This document shows, in pieces, positions 25,248 through 33,416 of a DNA stretch of 42,638 nt; within the stretch, counting starts at the first letter, position 1, and each line of letters begins with the position of its first letter. Under the pieces are notes generated by a model, which saw only the letters and a list, made by a program, of their open reading frames with translations, was not told where the DNA came from and searched no databases. The translations under genes and the position numbers were made by a program. Location: assembly GCA_902797855.1 (NCBI GenBank), contig CADBUI010000027.1:1-42638 (forward strand), read 5' to 3'. The DNA is from an uncultured Erysipelotrichaceae bacterium (GTDB taxonomy: Bacteria; Bacillota_I; Bacilli_A; RFN20; CAG-826).

Positions 25248-25982
25248 TTATTTGTTCCCAAGTAGGTACATCGCTATTGCTCCAGCGATTGAAACGTTGA
25301 GTGATTCAATCTCTTCGATATGAATTTTTATCTTTTTATCTGCAATTTTGATAGCCTCTTCACTTACTCCATGAGCCTCGTTTCCGAGCACTAAAACATG
25401 TTTATTATTAGGAGTGATATCTTTAATATCATCTGCGTCTTTAAGTGATGTAACAAGAATTTGATAACCTTCTTTTTTAAGACTATTTAAATAGGAGATA
25501 TCTTTTGTAATTATGTTGAGTTTAAATATCGCTCCTTGGCTAGCTTGGACAACTTTTTCATTATATAAATAGCAGCTATTTTTAGAGAGAATAATATCTT
25601 TATAGCCAAAGGCTAATGCACTTCTAAAGATAGTGCCCATATTTCCTGGATCACTAACATCATCTAAATATAAAACATGACTAGAAGATATTTCTTTTTC
25701 TTCTTTCATTTTGCATAAAGCAAGAACGCCTTGAGATGATTTATTTTTGGAGATTTTATCCATGATTTCACTTGTGACAATATATTGAGGAATATCACTA
25801 GGAATATCTTTAATCTCTTTGGTGGTAAACACTTGTTCCACTACTTTTGATTCAAGTGCCATTTCTAGTAGATGAAAACCTTCAACGATAAATAATCCTT
25901 TTTCGTTTTTATATGATTTATCAGAGAGTTTAACAATCTCTTTAATTTTGTCGTTTTGTTTAGATGATATAGTGAAAACCAT
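25248..25982 (-). CDS. SpoU-family RNA 2'-O-methyltransferase
   Basis: A SPOUT-fold enzyme that uses SAM to methylate a ribose in rRNA (or tRNA). The N-terminal ~95 residues match the SpoU substrate-binding domain (SKQNDKIKEIVKLSDKSYKNEKG). The knotted catalytic domain has motif 1 LDDVSDPGNMGTIFRSALAFG, motif 2 VLVLGNEAHGVS and motif 3 IHIEEIESLNVSIAGAIAMYLL. At 244 aa it resembles the YsgA/RlmB-like 23S rRNA enzymes, but the target nucleotide cannot be read. It overlaps the upstream gene by one base (TAATG). Confidence 0.93.
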   Translation of the reverse strand: MVFTISSKQNDKIKEIVKLSDKSYKNEKGLFIVEGFHLLEMALESKVVEQVFTTKEIKDIPSDIPQYIVTSEIMDKISKNKSSQGVLALCKMKEEKEISSSHVLYLDDVSDPGNMGTIFRSALAFGYKDIILSKNSCYLYNEKVVQASQGAIFKLNIITKDISYLNSLKKEGYQILVTSLKDADDIKDITPNNKHVLVLGNEAHGVSEEAIKIADKKIKIHIEEIESLNVSIAGAIAMYLLGNK

Positions 25983-26596
25983 TAAAACTCTCCTCTATCT
26001 AATTTATGTTTAAGTTCATCGTAATTTGGACAATATTTATAGACGACATCATAGAACTTTTTAGAGTGATTAAAGACTTTATCATGAGCAAGTTCATGAA
26101 CAATCACTGAACGGATGATGTCTTTATTAAAATGCACTAAAGAGAGTTGAAAGGATAAAGAGTGAGTTTTTCTAGAATTTGAACCATGTCTAGAAGCCAT
26201 ATCTTTAACTCTGACAGTATAAGGTTTATGTATATCCATAATCTTTTCATATTTACGAACTTCACTATCAAGAAAATCAAGTAAAGTCGATCTTAGCATT
26301 TTCTTCACAAATTTATCATCATGAATATCTGGATCGATTGCTTTATATTCACCAAAGACATAAACGTATCCTTTATTTAAAGAATATGGTTTTTTCTTAG
26401 GTTGTCTTTTCATAGTTAGTTTTGGAGCGAACTTTTTTAGACCTTCCATTATTCTACGATCGCTTAAAAGCGGATTTGCGGACACTAAGAACACTCCATC
26501 TTTAAAACGAAAATACGTGTTTTTAACACGTTTATAAGTCACGACAACAGGATAAGCAATCCCATTATATTCAAATATAAGGTCTTTAGTTTTCAT
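25982..26596 (-). CDS. YgjP-like zinc metallohydrolase (DUF45/WLM)
   Basis: The zinc motif HELAHDKVFNHSKKFY (about 166-181) is the HExxH-xxxNHxxxF pattern of the YgjP family, preceded by the conserved SRHGSNS and LSFQLSLVHF. Members resemble SprT/WLM metalloproteases, and some are reported to act on UTP; the physiological role is unclear. The length is 204 aa. It heads the operon with SpoU and patatin. A -10 lies about 10-12 nt before the ATG and there is no SD, so a leaderless mRNA is predicted. Confidence 0.88.
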   Translation of the reverse strand: MKTKDLIFEYNGIAYPVVVTYKRVKNTYFRFKDGVFLVSANPLLSDRRIMEGLKKFAPKLTMKRQPKKKPYSLNKGYVYVFGEYKAIDPDIHDDKFVKKMLRSTLLDFLDSEVRKYEKIMDIHKPYTVRVKDMASRHGSNSRKTHSLSFQLSLVHFNKDIIRSVIVHELAHDKVFNHSKKFYDVVYKYCPNYDELKHKLDRGEF

Positions 26597-26606
26597 TCTA
26601 CTTGAT

Positions 26607-26617
26607 ATTTTATCTCA
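26607..26617 (-). promoter_or_regulatory. Leaderless promoter of the YgjP-SpoU-patatin operon
   Basis: TG-A-GATAAA on the minus strand, or the overlapping TAAAAT, ends 10-12 nt before the ATG at 26596. Confidence 0.45.
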
Positions 26618-26625
26618 TCTTAAAA

Positions 26626-26636
26626 TGATATAGAAT
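26626..26636 (+). promoter_or_regulatory. Leaderless promoter of the DUF523 gene
   Basis: TG-A-TATAGA overlaps TAGAAT, which ends 8 nt before the ATG at 26645. No SD. It is arranged back to back with the YgjP promoter in a 48-bp gap. Confidence 0.5.
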
Positions 26637-26644
26637 TATTTTGT

Positions 26645-27076
26645 ATGCAAAAAATTCTTATCAGTGCTTGTCTAGTTGGTGACAAAGTTAACTATAAAGG
26701 ACAAGGTAAATATTGTCCAAAGATTGAAAAACTCAAAGAAAAGTATGAGCTTGTCTTATTTTGTCCTGAAGTTGAAGGAGGTTTACCTATTCCAAGACTT
26801 CCTAATGAAATAAGAGGAGATAAAGTGATACGTATCGACGAAAAAGATGTCACAAAAGAGTTCAAAGATGGTGCAGAAAAAGCACTTATGCTCTGCAAAT
26901 ATTTAAATATTAAGAAAGCTGTACTTAAAGAGAAGTCCCCTTCTTGTGGAGTTCATTTCATCCATGATGGAACTTTTAGAGATAGACTTATCGATGGCAT
27001 GGGTGTGACTGCTAGAAAGTTAGCCTCTAATGGAATAGAGGTATATTCCGAAGAGGAAATTGATAAGTTAATATAA
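26645..27076 (+). CDS. DUF523 family protein
   Basis: A 143-residue family member with all the usual marks: ILISACLVGDKVNYKG at the N-terminus, FCPEVEGGLPIPR, an IRGDKV segment, and KSPSCGVHFIHDGTF with the conserved SPSCG, ending in the GVTARKLASNGIEV helix. The three conserved Cys residues suggest metal or sulfur chemistry, but the role is not established. It is a single gene with a leaderless promoter and a strong terminator shared with the convergent dUTPase gene. Confidence 0.92.
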   Translation: MQKILISACLVGDKVNYKGQGKYCPKIEKLKEKYELVLFCPEVEGGLPIPRLPNEIRGDKVIRIDEKDVTKEFKDGAEKALMLCKYLNIKKAVLKEKSPSCGVHFIHDGTFRDRLIDGMGVTARKLASNGIEVYSEEEIDKLI

Positions 27077-27081
27077 AACAA

Positions 27082-27109
27082 ATCCTCTGCCTAGCAGAGG
27101 ATGTTTTTT
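27082..27109. terminator. Bidirectional terminator between DUF523 and dUTPase genes
   Basis: ATCCTCTGC-CTA-GCAGAGGAT is a nine-pair perfect stem. A T-tract follows on plus (GTTTTTT) and on minus (TTTGTTTT). Confidence 0.9.
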
Positions 27110-27602
27110 AATAATTTGTTTCTTGGCGCTTATGATTAACGCTTAATTTTTTCTTATATGAAGAGATGATTTCTTCACTAGACATATCAATAGAAAGCGC
27201 TAGGTTTAGATAATATTGCATCGCGTCTAGATAATGAGACTCATCATAATGCTCTCTAAGCGCTAATGCTTTTTCGTACATTAGATGGAATTGATGAGTA
27301 AGATCATCACTACTTTTATGAAGTTCATATTCTTGCTTAGATACTTTTAATGGGATACCTAACGAAAGAAGGAAATGAAGTCCATCAGCGTATTCATCCA
27401 TCACTATCTCTTTAGGAGATGGTCCTTTATTGGACCAATACTTGAAACATCTCGTTTCATTCGCAAGTTCTCCAAGTTCGATAATTAAAGCGAGCAATCT
27501 TCTTTCAAAAGTAGATTCATAAGAAACGTTATGGTTAATAGCGATTTCTTTATCTAAATCAGCTTGAAGAAGATAAAGTTCTTTAAGATTAACTTTATTC
27601 AT
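27108..27602 (-). CDS. Dimeric all-alpha dUTP diphosphatase
   Basis: It hydrolyses dUTP to dUMP, keeping uracil out of DNA. The metal-binding residues of the all-alpha NTP pyrophosphatase superfamily are visible: ALIIELGELANETRCFKYW (ExxE) and KEIVMDEYADGLHFLLSLG (ExxxD). The start at MNKVNLKELYLLQADLDKEI is the usual N-terminus. An in-frame start 84 bases upstream lies inside glgP. The length is 164 aa. The ATG overlaps the glgP stop by the octamer ATGAATAA, so expression is tied to glycogen enzymes, an unexpected pairing. Confidence 0.88.
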   Translation of the reverse strand: MNKVNLKELYLLQADLDKEIAINHNVSYESTFERRLLALIIELGELANETRCFKYWSNKGPSPKEIVMDEYADGLHFLLSLGIPLKVSKQEYELHKSSDDLTHQFHLMYEKALALREHYDESHYLDAMQYYLNLALSIDMSSEEIISSYKKKLSVNHKRQETNY

Positions 27603-30018
27603 CTCTAGATGCGCCTTCAACTTTTTCAAGTTTCCAGATGTCTTTAACGTAATCTTCAATGGTTCTATCGGATGTAAAATATCCACTGTTAGCGATATTA
27701 ACTAAGCACATTCTTGCCCATTTATTTTTATCTTGATAAAGTCTATCAATCTTTTCTTGAGCTTCGACGTAACTTGGCCAATCTTTAAGGATGAAATAGA
27801 CATCACCATTATTCATAACTTCGTTAAAGATAGTTTGGAATTGACCATCTTTTCTCACCCATGGTCCATTGAATAATGAATCGATGATTTCTTTGATTCT
27901 TCCATCGGAATTATACATATCCCATGGAGAATAGCCACCATTATCATAATAGTTAAGAACTTCGTCGCTAGTTAAACCAAAGATGACAACGTTATCGTCT
28001 CCCACGAATTTAGCGATTTCAACGTTAGCACCATCAAGTGTGCCAAGAGTAACAGCACCATTCATCATGAGCTTCATGTTACTTGTTCCACTAGCTTCTT
28101 TACTAGCGGTTGAAATTTGTTCACTAACATCAGCAGCAGGAATAATTTTCTCTGCAAGAGAAACGCCATAGTTTTCAATGAAGATAACTTTAATATATTT
28201 AGAGACTACTGGGTCGTTATTAACAACATCCGCAACCGCTAAAATAAGTTCAATAATCTTCTTAGCATAATCATAACTTGGAGCAGCTTTGGCACCAAAA
28301 ATGAATGTGCGTGGAGTCATCTTAAAATCTGGATCATGAAGAATTCTGTTATATAGATACATAACATGGAAGATATTCATGAGTTGACGTTTATAAGCAT
28401 GTAAACGTTTGATTTGAACATCGAAAATTGAATCTGGATCAACATCGATATTCATTGTTTTCTTAATGTGATTTGCTAAGGCAACTTTGTTGTCATGCTT
28501 AATCTTTAAGAATTTCTTTTGAACATCTTTATCATCTACATAAGCATTGAGTTTAGTGATTTCATGTTCCATATCGCGGTGCCATTTAGTGCCAATCTTA
28601 TTATCGATAAGCTCACTTAATTCTGGGTTAGCATACATTAGCCATCTGCGATGGGTGACACCGTTTGTCTTATTATTAAATTTCTCTGGGAAGAGTTTAT
28701 AGAATTCTTTGAATGTGACATTCTTAAGAATTTCAGTGTGGAGTTTAGCAACACCATTTACACTAAAGGCAGCAAATATTGCTAAATTGGTCATATGGAT
28801 TTGACCATCTTTAATGATTTGCATTGCAAATCTATCTCCATAATCAACATTCTTTTCTTGGAGGAAGAGATTAAATCTACGAGCGATTTCCTCAATGATC
28901 ATATAGCAGCGAGGAGCAACTCTTTGAACAAAGTTCACTGGCCATTTTTCTAATGCTTCCGCCATAATGGTGTGATTTGTGTATGCTACTGAATGAGTGA
29001 CTTCATTCCAAGCATCATCCCAACCATAACCATATTCATCCATCATAAGTCTCATCATTTCTGGAATAGCAAGAATTGGATGAGTGTCATTAAGTTGGAA
29101 GACATAGTATTTACTTATTCCAATAAGCGAACCATGTTCCCTATTAAATCCTCTTAAAATGGATTGAAGTCCACTACTAACGAGGAAATATTGTTGTTTA
29201 AGTCTAAGAATACGACCAGCTTCAGTTGAATCATCTGGATATAAACCATGTGATAATTCTTTAAGTTCGTTTAAATATGTTTCAAAAGAAACATTCTTTG
29301 GTAAATTGTTTTCACTTGGTTCAGCTGACCATAGTCTAAGAGTATTGGCGACACCATTTTTGTAGCCAACCACACTAACATCATAAGGAACAGCGTTAAC
29401 GCATGTCGCATTGACAGTGCGCATTGCAAATTCACCATTTGGTTTCATATAAGTTTCAACACTACCACCGAATTTAACTTCAACTGAGTGCTTTGGTTTT
29501 CTAACTTCAAAGACAAAGCCATTATTTAACCATTGATCTGGAAGTTCGAATTGTTTACCTTTTTCAATAAGTTGACGGAAGAATCCGTATTCATAACGAA
29601 TACAGTTACCGTTTCCTGGATATCCTAAAGAGGCAATTGAATCAAGGAAACAAGCAGCGAGTCGACCTAAACCACCATTACCTAGACCTGCATCGCTTTC
29701 GCATTCTTCAATTTCGTGAATATCAATACCAAGTTCTGCTAAGCCTTCTTTGGCAACCTTATAAATTCCAAGGTTTTGCATATTGTTTACAAGAAGTCTA
29801 CCAATGAGGAATTCCATTGAAAAATAGACTAATTGTTTTTTACCTTTTTGACGGACTTCGTCACGAGTGCTTCTCCAGTTATAGGAAGCATAGTCTCTAA
29901 CCATTTCTCCGAGAATATCGTACTTTTCAGTAATATGGCTATCTGCAATAGTGTTACCATATTTCTCTAAAAGACGACGTTCAAAATTTTGTTTAAATTC
30001 AAGAGTGTTGGAAAACAT
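27595..30018 (-). CDS. glgP: Glycogen/maltodextrin phosphorylase
   Basis: A PLP-dependent enzyme that releases glucose-1-phosphate from alpha-1,4-glucan ends. The PLP-lysine motif EASGTSNMKLMMNGA (around residue 650) is intact, followed by GTLDGANVEI. Upstream, DAGLGNGGLGRLAACFLDS and the HRRWLMYANPELSEL segment are typical of the family. At 807 aa it is full length. It starts one base into the glgB stop (TAATG) and overlaps the dUTPase gene downstream. With glgB it covers glycogen branching and breakdown; no glgC or glgA is in the window. Confidence 0.97.
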   Translation of the reverse strand: MFSNTLEFKQNFERRLLEKYGNTIADSHITEKYDILGEMVRDYASYNWRSTRDEVRQKGKKQLVYFSMEFLIGRLLVNNMQNLGIYKVAKEGLAELGIDIHEIEECESDAGLGNGGLGRLAACFLDSIASLGYPGNGNCIRYEYGFFRQLIEKGKQFELPDQWLNNGFVFEVRKPKHSVEVKFGGSVETYMKPNGEFAMRTVNATCVNAVPYDVSVVGYKNGVANTLRLWSAEPSENNLPKNVSFETYLNELKELSHGLYPDDSTEAGRILRLKQQYFLVSSGLQSILRGFNREHGSLIGISKYYVFQLNDTHPILAIPEMMRLMMDEYGYGWDDAWNEVTHSVAYTNHTIMAEALEKWPVNFVQRVAPRCYMIIEEIARRFNLFLQEKNVDYGDRFAMQIIKDGQIHMTNLAIFAAFSVNGVAKLHTEILKNVTFKEFYKLFPEKFNNKTNGVTHRRWLMYANPELSELIDNKIGTKWHRDMEHEITKLNAYVDDKDVQKKFLKIKHDNKVALANHIKKTMNIDVDPDSIFDVQIKRLHAYKRQLMNIFHVMYLYNRILHDPDFKMTPRTFIFGAKAAPSYDYAKKIIELILAVADVVNNDPVVSKYIKVIFIENYGVSLAEKIIPAADVSEQISTASKEASGTSNMKLMMNGAVTLGTLDGANVEIAKFVGDDNVVIFGLTSDEVLNYYDNGGYSPWDMYNSDGRIKEIIDSLFNGPWVRKDGQFQTIFNEVMNNGDVYFILKDWPSYVEAQEKIDRLYQDKNKWARMCLVNIANSGYFTSDRTIEDYVKDIWKLEKVEGASRDE

Positions 30019-31856
30019 TATTTTTTCTCCTTAAGTTTAAATATCATTGCTCCAAATGAAGCAATCTTAATGTTAATTCGATATGGTTTATTAAATGGAC
30101 CAAAGTCTTCGGTTTTAACAGGTAGTCCATTATATTGATTCGCACCACTATAAACATCTTTATCAGAGTTAAAGATTTCTTCATAGATACCTTCTTTATT
30201 TACTCCGATATCATAATGTTCATAAAAGTTTGGTGTCATATTAAAAACAAAGACAAGATGAGAACCTTCGACAAATCTTTCGAATGCGAAAATCGAGTCA
30301 TTCGCGTTATCAACCATCAACCAACTAAAATGACTTGGGTTATGTTCTTCAAAGTGCATTGCTTTTTCGTAGCGATAAATGAGATTGAGGTCTCTAATCA
30401 TACGAGAAACACTATCGTGTTTAGGGAAGGTTTTAAGCACCCATGGAAGAGATTTATTCTCGTTCCATTCATCAAAGCTTGCGAGTTCGTTTCCCATGAA
30501 GGAAAGTTTCTTTCCTGGATGAGCAAACTGATAAGTATATAAGTTTCTTAATAAGGCGAATTTTTCTTCATAATTTCCCCAAAGTTTATTGATGATTGTT
30601 CCTTTACCATGAACAACTTCATCATGAGAAAGAGGAAGCAAGAAGTTTTCGTTATAAAAATAAGCCATTGAGAAAGTTAATTTATTATGTTCAAACTTCT
30701 TATAGATTGGATCGAGTGAATAATACTTAAGAGTATCGTTCATCCATCCTAAATCCCATTTATAGTCAAAACCAATTCCACCTTCTGTGGTTGGTTTAGT
30801 CACTCCATAGAAATCACTGCTATCTTCCGCGATCATCATTAGTGATGGATGACGGAGATGGAGAAGAGCGTTAAGGCGTTTTAAGAATTCGATTGAACCT
30901 TCGTTTCTACCTTTTGATTTATCTCCATCATAGAAAAGAATATTGCTAACAGCGTCCACTCTAATTCCATCAAAATGGAACATAGTGACAAAATAATTCA
31001 TCGCAGACATTAAGAAACTTCTCACTGGGTCTTTACCTAAATCAAAATAGGCACTTCCCCATGGAGAAATCCTTCTACGAGTATCTGCTGGTTCAAATAG
31101 ATGCGCGCCATCGTAATTATAAAGTGCCCAATCGTCTTTTGCAAAATGCACAGGAGCGAAGTCTAAAATAACTCCGATACCTGCTTGATGAAGTCTATCA
31201 ACAAAACTCATAAGTTGTTTTGGGTTACCATAGCGAGAATCAACTGAGAAAAACCCAGTTGCTTGATATCCCCAAGAACCATCAAATGGATATTGAACGA
31301 TAGGCATTATTTCTACGTGTGTATACGCGTGCTCTTTAATATATGGTATTAAGTAATCTGCTATTTCTTCATATGAGAGATAGCGATCATCTACTTTACC
31401 TTTCCAGCTTCCTAAATGCATCTCATAAATTGACATTGGTTTATCAAAATTACGAGTTCTTTTTTCTAAGAAATCTTTATCGTGCCAGATAAATCCAGTG
31501 TAATCAAATAAACGAGAGCATGTCGCTGGACGATATTCACTATAGAAAGCGAATGGATCAGCTTTATCTACATATCTATTCTTCGCATTTAAAAAATGGA
31601 ATTTATAGGATTGATAATTTTGTAAACCCGGAATAAAAACTTCCCAGGTTCCACTATCATCAATTTTGTTAAGTTTATCTCTTGTAACATCCCAGTTATT
31701 CCATTCTCCGATAACTGAAACATCATTTGCACATGGAGCGTATAGTCTAAAAACAACTCCATTAACTCCATCGCGCTTTTCAAAGTGCGCTCCGAAGTAA
31801 GTATAGGCGTCAATAGATTGACCCATTAGATAATCATAAAGTAGTCCAAAAGCCAT
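30018..31856 (-). CDS. glgB: 1,4-alpha-glucan branching enzyme
   Basis: It creates alpha-1,6 branches in glycogen (GH13). An N-terminal CBM48-like domain (YTYFGAHFEKRDGVNGVVFRLYAP, GEWNNWD) precedes the barrel. The barrel has VEIMPIVQYPFDGSWGYQATGFF, GIRVDAVSNILF (nucleophile Asp), MMIAEDSS (acid/base Glu) and LPLSHDEVVHGKG (third acidic residue). The length is 612 aa. I chose the ATG at 31856: a TG-C-TACAAT extended -10 lies 12 nt upstream, so longer in-frame starts would precede the transcript. It heads glgB-glgP-dUTPase. Confidence 0.96.
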   Translation of the reverse strand: MAFGLLYDYLMGQSIDAYTYFGAHFEKRDGVNGVVFRLYAPCANDVSVIGEWNNWDVTRDKLNKIDDSGTWEVFIPGLQNYQSYKFHFLNAKNRYVDKADPFAFYSEYRPATCSRLFDYTGFIWHDKDFLEKRTRNFDKPMSIYEMHLGSWKGKVDDRYLSYEEIADYLIPYIKEHAYTHVEIMPIVQYPFDGSWGYQATGFFSVDSRYGNPKQLMSFVDRLHQAGIGVILDFAPVHFAKDDWALYNYDGAHLFEPADTRRRISPWGSAYFDLGKDPVRSFLMSAMNYFVTMFHFDGIRVDAVSNILFYDGDKSKGRNEGSIEFLKRLNALLHLRHPSLMMIAEDSSDFYGVTKPTTEGGIGFDYKWDLGWMNDTLKYYSLDPIYKKFEHNKLTFSMAYFYNENFLLPLSHDEVVHGKGTIINKLWGNYEEKFALLRNLYTYQFAHPGKKLSFMGNELASFDEWNENKSLPWVLKTFPKHDSVSRMIRDLNLIYRYEKAMHFEEHNPSHFSWLMVDNANDSIFAFERFVEGSHLVFVFNMTPNFYEHYDIGVNKEGIYEEIFNSDKDVYSGANQYNGLPVKTEDFGPFNKPYRINIKIASFGAMIFKLKEKK

Positions 31857-31868
31857 AAAACCAACATT

Positions 31869-31877
31869 ATTGTAGCA
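31869..31877 (-). promoter_or_regulatory. Extended -10 promoter of glgB-glgP-dUTPase
   Basis: TG-C-TACAAT on the minus strand ends 12 nt before the ATG at 31856, with no SD between. Confidence 0.6.
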
Positions 31878-32017
31878 TAAATTATATTTACTTAGGCAAT
31901 AAATTAATAAATAGAGCTGATGGTTTGGATATAACAAACTTCCAAAATTAGTGATTTAATTAATTAACGAGTGTAAATCACCATTATCAAATTAATTAAA
32001 AATTACTTTGAAGCTGA

Positions 32018-32046
32018 TTGAAACATATCACTTTTTTATCTATAAT
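32018..32046 (+). promoter_or_regulatory. Promoter of ackA
   Basis: TTGAAA and TATAAT are separated by exactly 17 bp, and GGAGG (32059-32063) precedes the ATG. This is one of the best promoters in the window, in contrast to the leaderless ones. Confidence 0.85.
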
Positions 32047-32069
32047 TTTTACGTATTTGGAGGTAACTT

Positions 32070-33272
32070 ATGGCAAAAGTTATGGCAGTCAACGCTGGTA
32101 GTTCCAGCTTAAAATTTAAACTTTATGAAATGCCTGAAGAAAAAGTAATCTGTTCAGGTAACGCTGAAAGAATTGGTCATGAAGATGCAATCTTCGGCAT
32201 TAAATATAATGGTGAAAATGATAAGAAAGTTTTACCTATTTTAGACCACGCTAGAGCGGTCGAATTACTTGTCGAAGCTCTCATTGAAAAAGGCATCATT
32301 AAATCGATGGATGAAATCATCGCTTTGGGTCATAGAATCGTTCAAGGTGGAAAGTATTTTTCTCACTCCGAATTATTCAATAAAGACACCGAAGATAAGA
32401 TCGAATCTCTCATCCCTCTTGCCCCACTTCATAACAAAGCTCATTTAGTGGGATTTAGAGCCTTCAAAAAGATCCTTCCTAACGTCACAAGTGTCGCTGT
32501 TTTTGATACAGCTTTCCATCAATCTATGGAAGAACAAGACTACGTCTTCCCAATCCCATATGAATATACAGTTAAGTACGATTGCCGTAGGTATGGCGCT
32601 CATGGAACTAGCCATCAATATTTAGCCGAAAAAGGCGCTAAATATTTACCTGGAATTAAGCATCCAAGAATCATCTCTTGTCACATCGGAAGTGGCGCAT
32701 CAATCACCGCAATTAAAGATGGAAAATGCGTCGCTACTTCAATGGGTCTAACTCCACTTGGAGGAATCATGATGGGAACACGTACTGGCGACCTTGATCC
32801 AAGTGTTATGAATTACCTTTGCAAGTGCACTGGAAAATCAGTTGAAGAAATGTATCAAATTTTCAATAAACAATCTGGTTTACTTGGTGTTAGTGAAGTC
32901 TCAAATGACTCTAGAGATATCGCTGCTGCTTGCGAAGCAAAAAATCCAAAAGCATTACTTGCTGATAAACTATTTATCCGCCGTGTTTGTGATTATATCG
33001 GCCAATATTTTGTTCGTTTAGGTGGAGCGGATTTAATCATCTTCTCTGCCGGTATTGGGGAAAATTCACCAGAATTCAGACAAAAAGTCATTGATGAAAT
33101 TGCACCTGCCTTAGGTGTAGAAATTGACCGCGAATTAAATAAAGGTCTTAGAGGTAAAGAAGCCTTGCTTAGCACTCCTAATAGCAAAATTAAAGTCGCA
33201 TTAATTCCTACCGATGAAGAAGTTATGCTTGCTAGAGATGCCTATAAGGCCTACTTAGAAGAGCATAAATAG
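32070..33272 (+). CDS. ackA: Acetate kinase
   Basis: It interconverts acetyl phosphate plus ADP with acetate plus ATP, the energy-yielding step of acetate fermentation. The ASKHA-fold signatures are clear: VMAVNAGSSSLKFKLYEM at the N-terminus, VAVFDTAFHQSM (catalytic Asp), RRYGAHGTSHQYLAE, ISCHIGSGASI, MGLTPLGGIMMGTRTGDLDP and FSAGIGENSPEFR. The length is 400 aa. It is a single gene with a strong promoter, an SD and a ten-pair terminator, suggesting high expression. No pta is in the window. Confidence 0.98.
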   Translation: MAKVMAVNAGSSSLKFKLYEMPEEKVICSGNAERIGHEDAIFGIKYNGENDKKVLPILDHARAVELLVEALIEKGIIKSMDEIIALGHRIVQGGKYFSHSELFNKDTEDKIESLIPLAPLHNKAHLVGFRAFKKILPNVTSVAVFDTAFHQSMEEQDYVFPIPYEYTVKYDCRRYGAHGTSHQYLAEKGAKYLPGIKHPRIISCHIGSGASITAIKDGKCVATSMGLTPLGGIMMGTRTGDLDPSVMNYLCKCTGKSVEEMYQIFNKQSGLLGVSEVSNDSRDIAAACEAKNPKALLADKLFIRRVCDYIGQYFVRLGGADLIIFSAGIGENSPEFRQKVIDEIAPALGVEIDRELNKGLRGKEALLSTPNSKIKVALIPTDEEVMLARDAYKAYLEEHK

Positions 33273-33305
33273 TAAACAAATTCATCTTTGATTCTATTTA
33301 ATCAA

Positions 33306-33339
33306 AACGCTTTCATTGACGTATTGAAGGCGTTTTTTC
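33306..33339 (+). terminator. Terminator of ackA
   Basis: A ten-pair stem (33306-33315 with 33325-33334, one T-G pair) is followed by TTTTTTC. Confidence 0.88.
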
Positions 33340-33348
33340 TTTTTTAAC

Positions 33349-33377
33349 TTGACTATGTCCACTTATTTCACTATTAT
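33349..33377 (+). promoter_or_regulatory. Promoter of the 428-aa lipoprotein
   Basis: TTGACT and TATTAT are 17 bp apart. An SD (AAAGGAG) precedes the ATG at 33417. Confidence 0.85.
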
Positions 33378-33416
33378 GTTTTCAATTTAATATTAAATTT
33401 GAAAGGAGACCTGATT

